Shown here piece after piece: positions 27,064 to 37,774 of a DNA stretch of 46,550 bases. Under the pieces are notes generated by a model. That model did not search any database. It saw only the letters and a program-made list of their open reading frames with translations, and was not told the DNA's origin. The position numbers and the translations under genes were made by a program. The first letter of the stretch is position 1; every line of letters begins with the position of its first letter. The stretch comes from Grimontia indica (GTDB taxonomy: Bacteria; Pseudomonadota; Gammaproteobacteria; Enterobacterales; Vibrionaceae), in the NCBI RefSeq assembly GCF_000333895.2, contig NZ_ANFM02000005.1, positions 1 through 46,550 on the forward strand, given 5' to 3'.

Positions 27064-29152
27064 TCTTTTGTTTGCTCGCTTGCCGTTTTTCTGTACGTTC
27101 TACTTGTTTAAGGTAATCGTAAATTTCGATTTGTGAACGTACTTTTTTGCGATTTCCGCGTTTCACGTAAGCGTTGGACATGTCTTTATCAATTACACGT
27201 GCTTTGGCGCGGTCTGCAAATTGAAGTTCGAGAATGTCCATGATGCGCTGTTTAAGGCGCTCATCTTTGATAGGCGCACCCACTTCGATGCGGTTATCGA
27301 TATTACGGGTCATCCAGTCTGCCGATGAAATGTAAACGTCGCGATCGCCGCCATTCTCAAACGCGAATACACGTGGATGCTCAAGGAAACGGTCTACAAT
27401 ACTGATGGCTTTGATGTTGTGGCTAAGACCTCTCACACCCGGGATAAGCGAACACATACCACGCACAATCATGCGAATTTTTACGCCTTCATTGCTCGCC
27501 TTGTAGAGCAAGTCCACCAAGCCTTTGTCCACCAGATTGTTCACCTTCAAGGTGATGCCCGCTTTCCTGCGGTTCTTGGCATGTTCGATTTCACGTTCGA
27601 TCAAACGATAAATGCGCGTGCGCGAGTTACGCGGCGATACAATCAGGTGAGAGAATTTTACTGGTTTGTATGGGTTCTCGATAAAGTTGAATACCTTACG
27701 TACTTCCGTGGTGATCGATTTATCTGCGGTAAACAGCGAGAAGTCGGTATAGATACGCGCGGTTTTTTCGTGGAAGTTACCGGTACCTATGTGGGCATAC
27801 TCGCGTAAGCCATCGTCTTCACGACGAGTGATGAGGCAAAGCTTAGAGTGAATTTTTAGCCCTGGTGTACCGAATACCACTTTTACGCCAGCGTCGGTCA
27901 GTACGCGCGCCCATTCGATATTGGCTTCTTCGTCGAATCTCGCTTGAAGCTCTACCACAACCGTGACGCGCTTGCCGTTGTTGGCAGCATCAATCATGGA
28001 GTTGATGATGCGGCTGTTTTTCGCCACGCGATAAATATTGATGCGGATGCTGCGCACTTTTGGGTCAAAAGACGCCTGACGCACCAGTTCCGTCATATGT
28101 CGGAAAGTGTGGTAGGGATAGTAGAGCAGCACATCACGCTGACGAATAGCGTCAAATGCATTGGCGTTGGTGGTGAAGTCGGCAGATTCAATCGGCGGTA
28201 GCGGAGGGTTTTCCAGATATTTCATCCCGACATTCGGGAAGCCGATAAAGTCTTTAAAATTATGATAACGGGCGCCGGGAAGTACGCTGTCGTAATCGGA
28301 GATCCTCAGCATGCTGAGGATATGTTTTACCATATCCTGTGGCATGTCCCTTTGATAAACAAATCGGACCGGAAGGGCAGTTAAGCGCTGATCCAGGCTG
28401 TCTGACATGTTTTCTAGCAGGCTGTGGTCAACCTCATTGGTGAGGTCGTATTCCGCATCACGGGTCATTTTCATGGCATAAGCTTCGACACTGTCGTAAT
28501 CAAAGAAACCACTGAAAATCTCATCGAGACATAAACGAATGATGTTATCGAGCAGGATGATGGTCTTGCGGCGGCGCTTCCCCTTTGGCTCCGGCACCTT
28601 GATAAAGCGCTCTATTTCGTCCGTTGGGATCTCAATCAGTGCGTAGCGGTTAGGCTGGCCTTCTTTTTTCATTTCAACGGCAAGGTAAGAGTACGCATCT
28701 TTAAGGAAAGAGAGCACGTCCATGTCGTCGGTGAGAATGATAGGGGTGATGTGCGGAAGCAGATTACTGACGAAATGTCTTTTCAACCAGTTTTGTTGGT
28801 ATTCCGTCAGTTGTCGCTCGTTAACCAGAAAAATATGGCGACGTGCCATTTCGAGTAAAATGTCGTTATAAAGGTGGTCGAAATCCTGGTTGAGCTTGAG
28901 AACCTTGTCCTGAATTTTATTGAGGAGCTCCTTGGCTTTACTGTCGCCACCTTGCTCCTCGTTGATCAGGATACGGCGCTTTACGTCAGCAAAACGGACT
29001 TGATAGAACTCATCCAGATTGCTGGAAAAGATACCGAGAAATCGCACACGTTCGATGATAGGAACGTTTTTGTCTGCAGCTTCCTGAAGTACCCTTTCGT
29101 TAAAAGACAGCCAACTTAACTCTTTGTCTACGTAAAGCGTATCCGCGCTCAT
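27056..29152 (-). CDS. ppk1: Polyphosphate kinase Ppk1
   Basis: Ppk1 reversibly polymerises the gamma-phosphate of ATP into polyphosphate at the inner membrane. It has 698 residues (E. coli 688) and is collinear throughout, from [16 protein letters not shown] onward. The autophosphorylated histidine lies in [11 protein letters not shown] at residue 435, the same number as in E. coli. The phospholipase-D-like C-terminal domains are present ([29 protein letters not shown]). It lies 17 bases after the gcvR-like gene, with AAGGGG before its ATG, and overlaps ppx. Confidence 0.97.
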   Translation of the reverse strand: MSADTLYVDKELSWLSFNERVLQEAADKNVPIIERVRFLGIFSSNLDEFYQVRFADVKRRILINEEQGGDSKAKELLNKIQDKVLKLNQDFDHLYNDILLEMARRHIFLVNERQLTEYQQNWLKRHFVSNLLPHITPIILTDDMDVLSFLKDAYSYLAVEMKKEGQPNRYALIEIPTDEIERFIKVPEPKGKRRRKTIILLDNIIRLCLDEIFSGFFDYDSVEAYAMKMTRDAEYDLTNEVDHSLLENMSDSLDQRLTALPVRFVYQRDMPQDMVKHILSMLRISDYDSVLPGARYHNFKDFIGFPNVGMKYLENPPLPPIESADFTTNANAFDAIRQRDVLLYYPYHTFRHMTELVRQASFDPKVRSIRINIYRVAKNSRIINSMIDAANNGKRVTVVVELQARFDEEANIEWARVLTDAGVKVVFGTPGLKIHSKLCLITRREDDGLREYAHIGTGNFHEKTARIYTDFSLFTADKSITTEVRKVFNFIENPYKPVKFSHLIVSPRNSRTRIYRLIEREIEHAKNRRKAGITLKVNNLVDKGLVDLLYKASNEGVKIRMIVRGMCSLIPGVRGLSHNIKAISIVDRFLEHPRVFAFENGGDRDVYISSADWMTRNIDNRIEVGAPIKDERLKQRIMDILELQFADRAKARVIDKDMSNAYVKRGNRKKVRSQIEIYDYLKQVERTEKRQASKQKNE

Positions 29153-29169
29153 TTTTCCCCTTTCCTTAA

Positions 29170-29679
29170 TTAAATGTCGCTTTCGTCAAACTCCACGATC
29201 AGGTCATCTGACAGCCCTTCAAGAGCTGTACCAAGGTCATCCAGCGAGATGTTGTTGGCGATGTCGAGATCAAACTCAGCTTTAAATATCACGCCACCAA
29301 AGTTGGCTGCGCTTTCTGCATTGGTTTCCAGATTGTTGATGTTGATACCAAACTTGGCGATTTCCCTTGTCACTTCCTGAACAATGCCAGGGCGATCGTT
29401 GCCTGTAACAGACAGGGTATGCGTTGTTGTATCAGTTTCTGCTTGATGTGCAGCTTCTGCGATAAGAACGTTAAGATCAGGAATGTTATTTAGCGCGTCT
29501 GTCAGCGCTTTGACATTTTCTTCTTTAATATCAATCTGAACAATACCAGCGAACTTGCCCGCAAGTTTACTAAGGCTACTGGCTTGCCAGCTTCCGTGAT
29601 GCTGGAATACGGTGTCGGAGAGTGTTTCTACCAGACCTGAGCGATCCGTGCCGATGAGGGTGATAACTAACTGCTTCAT
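29170..29679 (-). CDS. ACT-domain protein, GcvR-like
   Basis: The 169-residue protein has two tandem ACT domains (about 1-80, [17 protein letters not shown]; about 86-165, [19 protein letters not shown]). It resembles E. coli GcvR (190 residues), which antagonises the GcvA activator of the glycine cleavage genes. It has no DNA-binding domain. It is the first gene of the operon with ppk1 and ppx, an arrangement I recall from vibrios but for which I know no established link to polyphosphate metabolism. I therefore give it no gene symbol. The start has AAAGGA seven to eight bases ahead. Confidence 0.88.
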   Translation of the reverse strand: MKQLVITLIGTDRSGLVETLSDTVFQHHGSWQASSLSKLAGKFAGIVQIDIKEENVKALTDALNNIPDLNVLIAEAAHQAETDTTTHTLSVTGNDRPGIVQEVTREIAKFGININNLETNAESAANFGGVIFKAEFDLDIANNISLDDLGTALEGLSDDLIVEFDESDI

Positions 29680-29858
29680 GGTCGATCCTTTGCGTCAACA
29701 GCGGAGGGGAAAGGTCATTATTAAGGCGGTTTTAAAACCCTGTCTACCCCTCGACGAAGCAGGCACCTCCGAACTGTGCCTCACATCAACGTTAGGGGAG
29801 GCTAAACATGTTTTATTACACTTTTATTTCATGGGCTTAACTTGTCTTGATTTTTCGA

Positions 29859-29892
29859 CTGTCACATTTATGTCATCAAAAAGAAATATTAT
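29859..29892 (+). promoter_or_regulatory. Pho box and -10 element of pstC
   Basis: CTGTCACATTTATGTCATCA carries two TGTCA units exactly 11 bases apart and matches the Pho consensus at about 14 of 20 positions. TATTAT at 29887-29892 is well placed as the -10 hexamer of a PhoB-activated promoter. The pstC start is 30 bases downstream. Confidence 0.85.
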
Positions 29893-29921
29893 GAGCCGCT
29901 TAACCAAAATATGAGGTACCA

Positions 29922-32090
29922 ATGGCAAACGCCACACATGCGCTGACTCAGGGAGACTCCCGGCGGCGTTTCAAAGACAGACTTGCGCGCCTATCCGTGA
30001 AGGGAGGTGGCATTGCTGTTTTGTTGGCATTGCTGTTGATATTCTTCTACCTCGCGTATGTGGTTCTCCCCCTGTTCAAAAGCCCGTCGGTCACGCTTGA
30101 AGGCACCTTCGACCTCGGCTTTGAAAGCCCTGCCGTCCAGCTTGGCATGGATGACAACAATCAACTTGGCTTCCGCTATTCCGATGATGGGTTTCTATCC
30201 ATCTTCTCTTTGAGTGGAAAAGGGCAGTTGGTTTCCCGTGAGAAGCTCGCTGAATTTCCAAGCAGCTTTTACGCACCTCAACCTTATGCAGGTGTTAGCG
30301 CCTATGGGCTTGAAGATGGCTCTGTGAGTTTTCAGCGCCTGCGCTTTTTGTCTCACTATGCAGACGGAAAAAGAACCTTCACGCCGGATCTCCAGCGTAT
30401 GGGTTCTGTAAAACTCAGCAATGGCCTACCGATTTCCAGTCTTTCCTTTGCCAAACGTCACAATGACCGCGTTGTTGCAGGTGTGGCAGGAGACTGGCTG
30501 AACATTGTTATCGAGCGCGATGGCAATGAAATACTGCATGCTGCTGTCCCGACAAGCACAGACGCCAGCGTGCTGATTGCGCCCCGGGGTCAGAAGTTGT
30601 TTGAGATGGTCGGTAATGAGCTCAATGTGTATTCGGTGTCAGATCGTAGAATCGATTTGCGCGAGTCAGTGGACATTGAACTCGTGACCGGCGCGATGCC
30701 AGAGTCTATGACATTGCTGGCTGGTGGACATTCGCTGATGGTGCGTCTGGATGATGGCAGACTGACGCAGTGGTTTGATGTGGTGAAGTCTGGTGAGCGT
30801 TCGCTGACCATGGTGCGTGAGTTTGACACTCAAGGTGGCTTCCTTGCCGTGGAGCCTCATCGCAATGTATTCGCCAATCTGACGCCGAGCGGTGACCTGA
30901 CGCTTTGGCATGCGCCAAGTGAAATACGTGACAACTTTGAGTTGCCCGAAATAGCTGGCCAAATTGACACCTTGGGTTTCTCACCTCGGGCAGATCGTCT
31001 GTTGGTGGAGAAGGGCGATACCCTGACATTGTTGAATGTTGATAATCCTCACCCTGAAGTCAACGTCCGTTCATTGTGGAATCGCATATGGTATGAAGGC
31101 TATGGAGAACCGGAGTTTGTTTGGCAATCCACGTCTGGCAGCGAGTCTTTTGAAGGCAAGCTGAGTGTCGTTCCTGTGGTATTCGGTACGATTAAAGTGG
31201 CAGCTTACGCGCTGCTCTTTGCGATTCCACTCGCGGTCGGTGGTGCGATTTATACTGCGTATTTCATGCCGTCTGGTCTTCGTAAGGTGGTGAAACCCAC
31301 TATCGAAATCATGGAAGCTTTGCCAACGGTTATCTTGGGTTTTTTAGCCGGATTGTGGCTGGCGCCTATCGTTGAAACCCATTTACCCGCAGTCTTTCTG
31401 ATTTTCGTCGCCATGCCGGTTTCCTTCCTGTTGACCGCATTCGTCTGGACGGCGCTGCCACGCTCCGTGCGCAAGAAACTGCCACCAGGTGGTCATTTGT
31501 TTGTGCTGGTGCCACTGATTCTGGTGTTGGGATATCTCGCATTTGCTCTTGGCCCCTGGGTGGAAGATACCTTTATGGGAGGGGACAGTCGGGTGTTTGT
31601 GACTGACGTATTGGGCGTGAATTTCGATCAGCGCAATGCCATTGTGGTGGGCTTGGCGATGGGTTTTGCGGTGATCCCGACTATTTTTACCATTGCGGAA
31701 GATGCGATTTTTTCAGTGCCCAGTCACCTGACCAATGGATCACTGGCGTTAGGTGCGACCCATTGGCAGACGCTGACACGCGTTGTGTTGCTGACCGCAA
31801 GCCCAGGCATTTTCTCTGCGGTGATGATGGGACTTGGCCGCGCTGTGGGCGAAACCATGATTGTATTGATGGCGACGGGAAATACGCCATTAATGGAATG
31901 GAACCCGTTTGAGGGGTTGCGAACTTTGTCAGCGAACATTGCGGTGGAAATGCCGGAATCTGAAGTGGGAAGCTCTCACTATCGCGTGTTGTTCCTGACA
32001 GCCTTTATTCTGTTTTCATTTACGTTCCTATTTAACACTGTGGCGGAATTTGTTCGCCAGCAGTTGAGAGAGAAGTACCGTGCGTTGTAA
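29922..32090 (+). CDS. pstC: Phosphate ABC transporter permease PstC, enlarged form
   Basis: An inner-membrane permease of the high-affinity phosphate importer. It has 722 residues, more than twice the classic size (about 320). The first membrane segment is at about 28-52. A large periplasmic region (about 55-415) follows, rich in short beta-type repeats with several aromatic/Gly-Asp turns, which looks propeller-like. Then come the conserved permease segments from about 421, including the cytoplasmic coupling loop NGSLALGATHWQTLTRVVL and the GRAVGET segment. Enlarged PstC proteins are known in vibrios and pseudomonads; the role of the extra region is not established. ATG at 29922 with TGAGGT ahead. 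Expression is expected from the Pho box upstream. Confidence 0.93.
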   Translation: MANATHALTQGDSRRRFKDRLARLSVKGGGIAVLLALLLIFFYLAYVVLPLFKSPSVTLEGTFDLGFESPAVQLGMDDNNQLGFRYSDDGFLSIFSLSGKGQLVSREKLAEFPSSFYAPQPYAGVSAYGLEDGSVSFQRLRFLSHYADGKRTFTPDLQRMGSVKLSNGLPISSLSFAKRHNDRVVAGVAGDWLNIVIERDGNEILHAAVPTSTDASVLIAPRGQKLFEMVGNELNVYSVSDRRIDLRESVDIELVTGAMPESMTLLAGGHSLMVRLDDGRLTQWFDVVKSGERSLTMVREFDTQGGFLAVEPHRNVFANLTPSGDLTLWHAPSEIRDNFELPEIAGQIDTLGFSPRADRLLVEKGDTLTLLNVDNPHPEVNVRSLWNRIWYEGYGEPEFVWQSTSGSESFEGKLSVVPVVFGTIKVAAYALLFAIPLAVGGAIYTAYFMPSGLRKVVKPTIEIMEALPTVILGFLAGLWLAPIVETHLPAVFLIFVAMPVSFLLTAFVWTALPRSVRKKLPPGGHLFVLVPLILVLGYLAFALGPWVEDTFMGGDSRVFVTDVLGVNFDQRNAIVVGLAMGFAVIPTIFTIAEDAIFSVPSHLTNGSLALGATHWQTLTRVVLLTASPGIFSAVMMGLGRAVGETMIVLMATGNTPLMEWNPFEGLRTLSANIAVEMPESEVGSSHYRVLFLTAFILFSFTFLFNTVAEFVRQQLREKYRAL

Positions 32091-32128
32091 AGCGTTAGCC
32101 TTCAATTCAATCCATCTGGAGTCTGTTT

Positions 32129-33775
32129 ATGCTTAAGCGTTTAAACAGCAGCTCTCCTTGGGTGTGGATGACTGCAGGCATGGTCAGCCTCTGTTTGATT
32201 GCTGTGCTGGGCGTGATGTTGTTGATTGGCTGGAAAGGTCTGGCGTACTTCTGGCCAGCTCCGGTTTACGAGTTCAAGATTGAAACTCCGTTTGGTGAAG
32301 AGACGGTATTTGGTCAGATTTATGGTGTCGAGACAATCTCTTCACGTCAGTTACAAGAGGCGGGTGTTGTACTCAAAGAGCCAAATCAGGAAGAGCATCA
32401 GAGACTGCTGATAAAGGTGGCCAACCGTGAACGGGAAGCGCATGATTTTATTTCGGTGCTTGAGCAAAACATCCTGTCGCAGGTAGCCAACCCCAATATT
32501 GCTGTGATTGAACGGATCGAAAATGGCGATTTCTATGGTGTTCCTGTGGGATACCTAGACCAAGGAAAAGTCACCACATCCTCACCAAACTATGCATTCT
32601 TTGAAGAAAAAATCGCGTTGGCGGAAAAGCGGCGTAGCGAAATCACAGCCATCGAGCAACGCGAAATAGAGAAGGTGAACTACCAGCTCACGGCACTGAA
32701 AAAAGAGAAAGCCTCCTACCTTAGCAATGGTAAGGCGGTGCCAGAGAAAGTTCAGGATGGCATCGACACTTTGGCGTTTCGTTATCAATCTCTAGAAGAA
32801 GTCTTAATGCAACGCCGCGCGGATTTGTCTCTGGACAGCCTGATTGTTAAAGACCGCTACGGTAACAATGTCCGCATCGCACTCAATAATGTGCTCGGGC
32901 TTTGGTATCCCAATGACATGAGCGGGTTTGAGAAGGTGCTGCATTGGGCAAGTCAGATTGCCAACTTCGTGAGAGATAATCCGCGGGAAGCCAATTCAGA
33001 GGGCGGTGTTTTTCCTGCTATTTTCGGCACAGTGCTGATGGTGCTATTGATGTCCATTATGGTGACCCCGCTCGGCGTGTTGGCGGCTGTCTACCTTCAT
33101 GAATATGCCGGAAAGAATGCTTTCACCCGCGTGATCCGCATTGCGGTGGTGAATCTGGCAGGTGTGCCCTCAATCGTTTATGGCGTATTTGGCCTGGGCT
33201 TTTTTGTTTACTTCGTCGGCGGCAGTATCGACTCACTGTTTTACTCCGAGACACTGCCTAACCCAACGTTCGGCACGCCAGGGATATTGTGGTCGTCGTT
33301 GACGCTGGCAATCCTGACGTTGCCTGTGGTGATTGTGTCAACAGAAGAAGGCTTGGCTCGAATCCCGACCTCTGTGCGTCACGGGTCTATGGCACTTGGC
33401 GCCACACAGGCTGAGACGCTTTGGCGTATAGTTTTACCTATGGCGAGTCCTGCTATTATGACGGGACTGATTCTGGCTATCGCCCGCGCAGCGGGTGAAG
33501 TGGCCCCCCTTATGCTGGTAGGTGTAGTAAAGGTGGCACCGAGTCTGCCACTCGATGGAAACTTCCCGTTCCTGCATTTAGACAGAAAGTTCATGCACCT
33601 TGGTTACCACGTTTACGATGTGGGTTTCCAAAGCCCGAATATTGAAGCGGCGAGGCCGTTGGTTTACGCCACATCCTTGCTGTTGGTCACTGTGATTGTC
33701 AGTCTGAATCTGGCGGCTATCACCATCCGAAACCACCTGCGCGAAAAGTACCGCGCGCTGGAACAAGAAATTTAA
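32129..33775 (+). CDS. pstA: Phosphate ABC transporter permease PstA, enlarged form
   Basis: The partner permease of PstC has 548 residues against about 296 in E. coli. One membrane segment (about 15-37) precedes a long extra region. Within it, residues about 157-233 are strongly charged ([20 protein letters not shown] and following) and should form a coiled coil, followed by a linker. The conserved permease part starts near 290 and carries [19 protein letters not shown] and [10 protein letters not shown]. The gene follows pstC by 38 bases and precedes pstB by 23. The extra region faces the periplasm if the first segment is an ordinary anchor. It could pair with the PstC extension, which is inference. 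Confidence 0.93.
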   Translation: MLKRLNSSSPWVWMTAGMVSLCLIAVLGVMLLIGWKGLAYFWPAPVYEFKIETPFGEETVFGQIYGVETISSRQLQEAGVVLKEPNQEEHQRLLIKVANREREAHDFISVLEQNILSQVANPNIAVIERIENGDFYGVPVGYLDQGKVTTSSPNYAFFEEKIALAEKRRSEITAIEQREIEKVNYQLTALKKEKASYLSNGKAVPEKVQDGIDTLAFRYQSLEEVLMQRRADLSLDSLIVKDRYGNNVRIALNNVLGLWYPNDMSGFEKVLHWASQIANFVRDNPREANSEGGVFPAIFGTVLMVLLMSIMVTPLGVLAAVYLHEYAGKNAFTRVIRIAVVNLAGVPSIVYGVFGLGFFVYFVGGSIDSLFYSETLPNPTFGTPGILWSSLTLAILTLPVVIVSTEEGLARIPTSVRHGSMALGATQAETLWRIVLPMASPAIMTGLILAIARAAGEVAPLMLVGVVKVAPSLPLDGNFPFLHLDRKFMHLGYHVYDVGFQSPNIEAARPLVYATSLLLVTVIVSLNLAAITIRNHLREKYRALEQEI

Positions 33776-33798
33776 GCGTTAGAGGACATCGCGACGAA

Positions 33799-34617
33799 AT
33801 GATATCTATCAATGCCAACATTGGATTACCGGGACCTGTCGATCTGTCATCGCTTCCAGATGAGCAGACGGCGCTGGTTATCCAGAATTTGAATCTCCAT
33901 TACGGCAATTCTCAGGCATTGTTCGATATTAATATGCGTATTCCTAAAGGTAAGGTCACGGCGTTTATCGGCCCTTCCGGTTGTGGGAAATCTACACTGC
34001 TTCGCTGCATCAATCGTATGAATGACTTGGTGGATGGCTGTAAGGTAGAGGGGGAAATTCTGCTTCATGGCACCAATGTCTATGATGAAACGGTGGATGT
34101 GCCAGCACTTCGCCGTCAGGTGGGCATGGTGTTCCAACGACCGAATCCTTTTCCAAAGTCTATCTACGAAAATGTTATCTACGGATTGCGACTGCAAGGC
34201 GTGAAAAACATACGTACGCTGGACGACGCGGTTGAACGTTCGCTTCGAGCGGCAGCGTTATGGGATGAGGTGAAAGATCGCCTTCATGACAACGCGTTTG
34301 GTTTGTCTGGCGGCCAGCAACAACGATTGGTGATAGCGCGCGCTATCGCCATTGAGCCAGAAGTCCTTTTGCTTGATGAGCCCACATCGGCACTGGATCC
34401 GATCTCCACGCTGACGATTGAAGAACTCATCAACGATCTTAAACGTAAATATACTGTGGTGATCGTTACCCATAATATGCAACAAGCTGCGCGTGTATCT
34501 GATCAAACTGCCTTTATCAACCTAGGTAAACTGGTAGAATACGCCGATACAGATACGCTGTTTACCACACCGAAAAACAAGCAAACTGAAGACTATATCA
34601 CTGGCCGATACGGCTAA
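33799..34617 (+). CDS. pstB: Phosphate ABC transporter ATPase PstB
   Basis: The cytoplasmic ATPase that powers PstC-PstA. It has 272 residues, close to the E. coli protein (257), with a longer N-terminus. Walker A is GPSGCGKST at 58-66, followed by the Q-loop region [10 protein letters not shown], the signature [14 protein letters not shown], Walker [13 protein letters not shown] and the H-loop VIVTHNM. It is fourth in order behind the Pho box and lies 14 bases before phoU, so it is clearly part of the pstC-A-B-phoU operon. Confidence 0.97.
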   Translation: MISINANIGLPGPVDLSSLPDEQTALVIQNLNLHYGNSQALFDINMRIPKGKVTAFIGPSGCGKSTLLRCINRMNDLVDGCKVEGEILLHGTNVYDETVDVPALRRQVGMVFQRPNPFPKSIYENVIYGLRLQGVKNIRTLDDAVERSLRAAALWDEVKDRLHDNAFGLSGGQQQRLVIARAIAIEPEVLLLDEPTSALDPISTLTIEELINDLKRKYTVVIVTHNMQQAARVSDQTAFINLGKLVEYADTDTLFTTPKNKQTEDYITGRYG

Positions 34618-34631
34618 GGAATTGCACGCAA

Positions 34632-35342
34632 ATGATGGATAACCAAAATATCAGCCGCCATATTTCGGGTCAGTTTAATGCTGAACTGGAAGCTATCCGC
34701 ACCCATGTGCTCGCGATGGGTGGATTGGTAGAGCGACAGCTGACTGACGCTTTGCGTGCGATGCATTATCAAGATGTAGAGCTGGCAAAACAGGTGATCC
34801 GCGAAGACCATAAGGTCAACTCGATGGAAGTCGCTATCGATGAAGCCTGTACCCGAATCATTGCAAAACGCCAGCCTACAGCAGGTGATTTGCGTTTGGT
34901 GATTGCGATTATTAAAACCATTACCGACCTTGAACGTATTGGTGATGTCGCGGACAGTATTGCGAAGATGGCGTTGGATAATTTTTCCAATCATCAACAG
35001 CCGTTTTTGGTGTCACTGGAAAACCTGGGCCACAAAGCTGCACGTATGCTGCATGATGTGCTGGATGCGTTTGCGCGCATGGACGTGGATGCGGCAATGA
35101 AGGTTTACCACAGCGACGACCATCTGGATAAAGAGTACGAAGCGATTATACGTCAGTTGATGACTTACATGATGGAAGATCCGCGCTCTATTCCTAATGT
35201 TCTTAAAGTGATGTGGTCTGCTCGCGCGATTGAGCGGGTGGGTGACAGGTGCCAGAACATCTGCGAATACATCATTTACTTTGTGAAAGGTAAAGACATC
35301 CGCCATACCAACAAAGAACAGTTGGAAAAAATGCTGAAATAG
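34632..35342 (+). CDS. phoU: Phosphate signalling protein PhoU
   Basis: PhoU links the Pst transporter to PhoR and keeps the regulon off when phosphate is plentiful. It has 236 residues (E. coli 241) and consists of two three-helix PhoU domains, each with the acidic metal-binding motif: [17 protein letters not shown] in the first and [18 protein letters not shown] in the second. It is the last gene of the pst operon, ended by a strong terminator. Confidence 0.97.
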   Translation: MMDNQNISRHISGQFNAELEAIRTHVLAMGGLVERQLTDALRAMHYQDVELAKQVIREDHKVNSMEVAIDEACTRIIAKRQPTAGDLRLVIAIIKTITDLERIGDVADSIAKMALDNFSNHQQPFLVSLENLGHKAARMLHDVLDAFARMDVDAAMKVYHSDDHLDKEYEAIIRQLMTYMMEDPRSIPNVLKVMWSARAIERVGDRCQNICEYIIYFVKGKDIRHTNKEQLEKMLK

Positions 35343-35372
35343 CGCTTTAGGAAATTAGAGTACAAAGACAAT

Positions 35373-35401
35373 AAAAAAACCCGCAATTAGCGGGTTTTTT
35401 A
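35373..35401. terminator. Bidirectional terminator between phoU and bamE
   Basis: CCCGC and GCGGG pair around AATTA, with A(7) before and T(6-7) after. It serves the convergent phoU and bamE transcripts. Confidence 0.88.
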
Positions 35402-35422
35402 TTCTGGCATTTAGGCATCAAA

Positions 35423-35779
35423 TTAACGAACGGCTTCGAAAAATCCAGTACCTGGCTGATAGTCACCTTTCATGCCAACCAACTGACCGTTGTCGTCGAA
35501 AGAAAGAACCAGTTCTTTCTGTTCTGGTTCGTCATGTCCAGGCTTCAGATATTGAACAAAATACCAAGTATTTGGATAGCCGGATTCAACCAACATAGGT
35601 GGACCAAGTAAGAACTTAACCTGCTCTTTGGTCATGCCAAATTTGAGCTCTTCGACCGCGGTTTGGTCGATGTAATTTCCCTGATTAATATCTATGCGAT
35701 AAACCAGCTTGTTAACCCAAGAACAGCCTGAGAGGCTAGCCAGAACAAGGGATGCCGCAACGATGTGTTTCCAACGCAT
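35423..35779 (-). CDS. bamE: Outer-membrane assembly lipoprotein BamE (SmpA)
   Basis: A small lipoprotein of the BAM complex, which inserts beta-barrel proteins in the outer membrane. It has 118 residues. The lipoprotein signal ends in the lipobox LSGC (Cys19), followed by the YRIDINQGNYI segment typical of BamE, then GMTKEQVKFLLGPPML and the WYFVQY strand of the SmpA/OmlA fold. It lies downstream of recN on the same strand, as in E. coli. Confidence 0.96.
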   Translation of the reverse strand: MRWKHIVAASLVLASLSGCSWVNKLVYRIDINQGNYIDQTAVEELKFGMTKEQVKFLLGPPMLVESGYPNTWYFVQYLKPGHDEPEQKELVLSFDDNGQLVGMKGDYQPGTGFFEAVR

Positions 35780-35817
35780 GACTTCTTACTTCATTTCCAA
35801 AATAGGGGACGATGATA

Positions 35818-35865
35818 AACAAGCAAGTGAGAGAAGTAAAAAACTCTTGTCTCAACTTGCTTGTT
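35818..35865 (-). terminator. Hairpin between recN and bamE
   Basis: AACAAGCAAGT and ACTTGCTTGTT pair, with a further GAGA/TCTC pairing inside and a loop of about 18 bases. It follows the recN stop on the minus strand and precedes the bamE start. It lacks a long T run, so termination is likely but not certain. Confidence 0.5.
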
Positions 35866-35913
35866 CGACCGTGCTATTAGGGAAAAGTTTCTTTCTCTTT
35901 AGGCTAAGAGCCT

Positions 35914-37581
35914 CTATGCCGCAATAAGCAGCTCTTTAGCGTTGGCGAGTGTGTGCTCAGTAATTTCGCTGCCACCGAGCAGTCGCGCCAGTTCCTGAAC
36001 GCGGGACTGAGTATCCAGCGGGATCATGCTGGTGGTGGTTTTCCCTTTCTCGCTGGCTTTCGCCACGAACATTTGCTGATGACCACAGCCGGCAACTTGC
36101 GGCAAGTGCGTCACACACATTACTTGGGTTGACTCACCTAGCTTGCGAAGCAGTTTGCCGACAATGGCAGCTGTTGGCCCACTGATACCCACATCCACTT
36201 CATCGAAGATAAGGCTTGGTGTATCCACTTTCTGTGCAGTAATAACCTGAATTGCCAAAGAAATACGGGAAAGCTCACCACCGGATGCTACGCGCCCCAA
36301 TGCTTGCATTGGCTGACCTGGGTTGGTGGAAACCAAAAGCTCGATACTGTCGAAGCCCAGCGGTGACAAATGACTTTCTGGCTGGCTATCCAGTGCAATA
36401 TGGAATTTGCCGTTTTGCATACTGAGCTCATGCATGCTGGCAGAAATCAGCTTATCCAGCTCTTTGGCATAACGCTTACGGCTCTTACTGAGTTTTTCTG
36501 CTGCTGCAAGACAAGCTTGGTGCTTCAGTTCGACTTGAGCGGCAAGCTGTTCAATCTGGTTATCGCTGTCATTGAGGTTTTCAAGCTCATTTACCAGAGA
36601 CTGATGGGAAGTGAAAAGCTCTTCAGGAGAAACCTGATGTTTACGTGAAAGACGCATTATGGTCGCCATGCGCTCATCCAAATAGCTCAGGCGCGCAGGA
36701 TCCATATCCAGGCTATCCATATAGCTTGAGATCTCGTGGCTGGTTTCCTGAACTTGAATACAAGCTTCGTCCAGCATCTGTGTTAGATCGTTAAAACGGC
36801 TGTCCATCGCAGCGAGTTCGGCAAGCTTCTGCTGGGCAAACTGCAGCAACTGCATCGCGTTGTTTTCATCATCTTCACTTAATGCCTGCAGGACACTTTG
36901 GCTGCAAATCGCAATGTCGCCACAGTTGGAAAGGCGCTTGTGCTCCGCTTCCAGCTCTGGATATTCGGTTTCACCTAACGCCAGTTCATTGAGCTCATTT
37001 ACCTGGTATTCCAAAAGCTGGCGTTGGGCTTCGAACGCTTCTTTGTTCTTTTCTAGCTGTTTGAGCTCGTTTCGTGCGGCACGCCAGTCTTGATAACGCT
37101 GGCGCATTATGGCGAGCAGGTTTTGATGACCAGCATATTGGTCGAGCAATGTCAGTTGGTAATCGTTTTTCATCAAAAGCTGATGGGCGTGCTGACCATG
37201 AATATTGATAAGGTGTTGCCCCAGTGCTTTTTGCTGGGAGGCAGGTACAGGGCTGCCATTAATGAAGGCGCGTGAACGGCCCTCTTTGGTGATAACACGT
37301 CGCAGAATGCACTCATCACCATCGACCAACTCATTGTCTTCCAGCCAGCGTCTCGCGGCAGGATTGTTCTGTAGTTGGAAGAGCACCACGATCTCTGCTT
37401 TTTCCTCTCCAGGGCGAACCATGGAGGCATCCGCGCGATCGCCCAGACACAAACCCAGAGCATCAATAGCGATGGATTTACCTGCACCGGTCTCGCCGGT
37501 AATGGTGGTCATTCCCTGTTGGAAGTCGAGTTCGAGTGCTTTAACAATGGCAAAGTTTTGAATTGTGATGTGTGCCAGCAT
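35914..37581 (-). CDS. recN: DNA repair protein RecN
   Basis: RecN is an SMC-like ATPase acting in double-strand-break repair. It has 555 residues (E. coli 553). Walker A GETGAGKS is at 29-36. Coiled-coil arms occupy about 150-370. The C-terminal ATPase half carries [15 protein letters not shown] and Walker [13 protein letters not shown]. Two perfect LexA boxes lie just upstream, which places it in the SOS regulon as in E. coli. The order nadK-recN-bamE on one strand is also the E. coli order. Confidence 0.97.
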   Translation of the reverse strand: MLAHITIQNFAIVKALELDFQQGMTTITGETGAGKSIAIDALGLCLGDRADASMVRPGEEKAEIVVLFQLQNNPAARRWLEDNELVDGDECILRRVITKEGRSRAFINGSPVPASQQKALGQHLINIHGQHAHQLLMKNDYQLTLLDQYAGHQNLLAIMRQRYQDWRAARNELKQLEKNKEAFEAQRQLLEYQVNELNELALGETEYPELEAEHKRLSNCGDIAICSQSVLQALSEDDENNAMQLLQFAQQKLAELAAMDSRFNDLTQMLDEACIQVQETSHEISSYMDSLDMDPARLSYLDERMATIMRLSRKHQVSPEELFTSHQSLVNELENLNDSDNQIEQLAAQVELKHQACLAAAEKLSKSRKRYAKELDKLISASMHELSMQNGKFHIALDSQPESHLSPLGFDSIELLVSTNPGQPMQALGRVASGGELSRISLAIQVITAQKVDTPSLIFDEVDVGISGPTAAIVGKLLRKLGESTQVMCVTHLPQVAGCGHQQMFVAKASEKGKTTTSMIPLDTQSRVQELARLLGGSEITEHTLANAKELLIAA

Positions 37582-37607
37582 GAGCCTATACCTGTGTTTA
37601 TCGACAC

Positions 37608-37645
37608 CTGTTGTTTTATACAGTATATACTGTGTTTGTATACAG
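37608..37645 (-). promoter_or_regulatory. Two LexA (SOS) boxes before recN
   Basis: Both sites are perfect CTGT-N8-ACAG matches: CTGTTGTTTTATACAG at 37608-37623 and CTGTGTTTGTATACAG at 37630-37645. Their starts are 22 bases apart, two helical turns, so two LexA dimers could bind on one face. They lie 27-64 bases before the recN start and should hold it tightly repressed until DNA damage. Confidence 0.92.
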
Positions 37646-37722
37646 TAAAGATGATCAGGTATGAATTCGCGATGAAATTGTGATGCGGATTAAAAAACGA
37701 GCAATGAGAGTGATGAAAATAA

Positions 37723-37748
37723 AAAAGAGCAGCCTAAGCCACTCTTTT
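37723..37748 (-). terminator. Terminator of nadK
   Basis: Read on the minus strand, AAAAGAG pairs with CTCTTTT around an imperfect TGGCTTAGGCTG inner hairpin, followed by a T-rich tail. It separates nadK from the SOS promoter of recN. Confidence 0.7.
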
Positions 37749-37774
37749 CATAAACAATGTTCTTTCCTGCTTTA

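Noticed and set aside
29762-29780. GGCAC-N9-GTGCC stem before the gcvR-like gene as a riboswitch
   Set aside because: It lacks the conserved core of the glycine or other known riboswitches, and the short stem alone is not enough.
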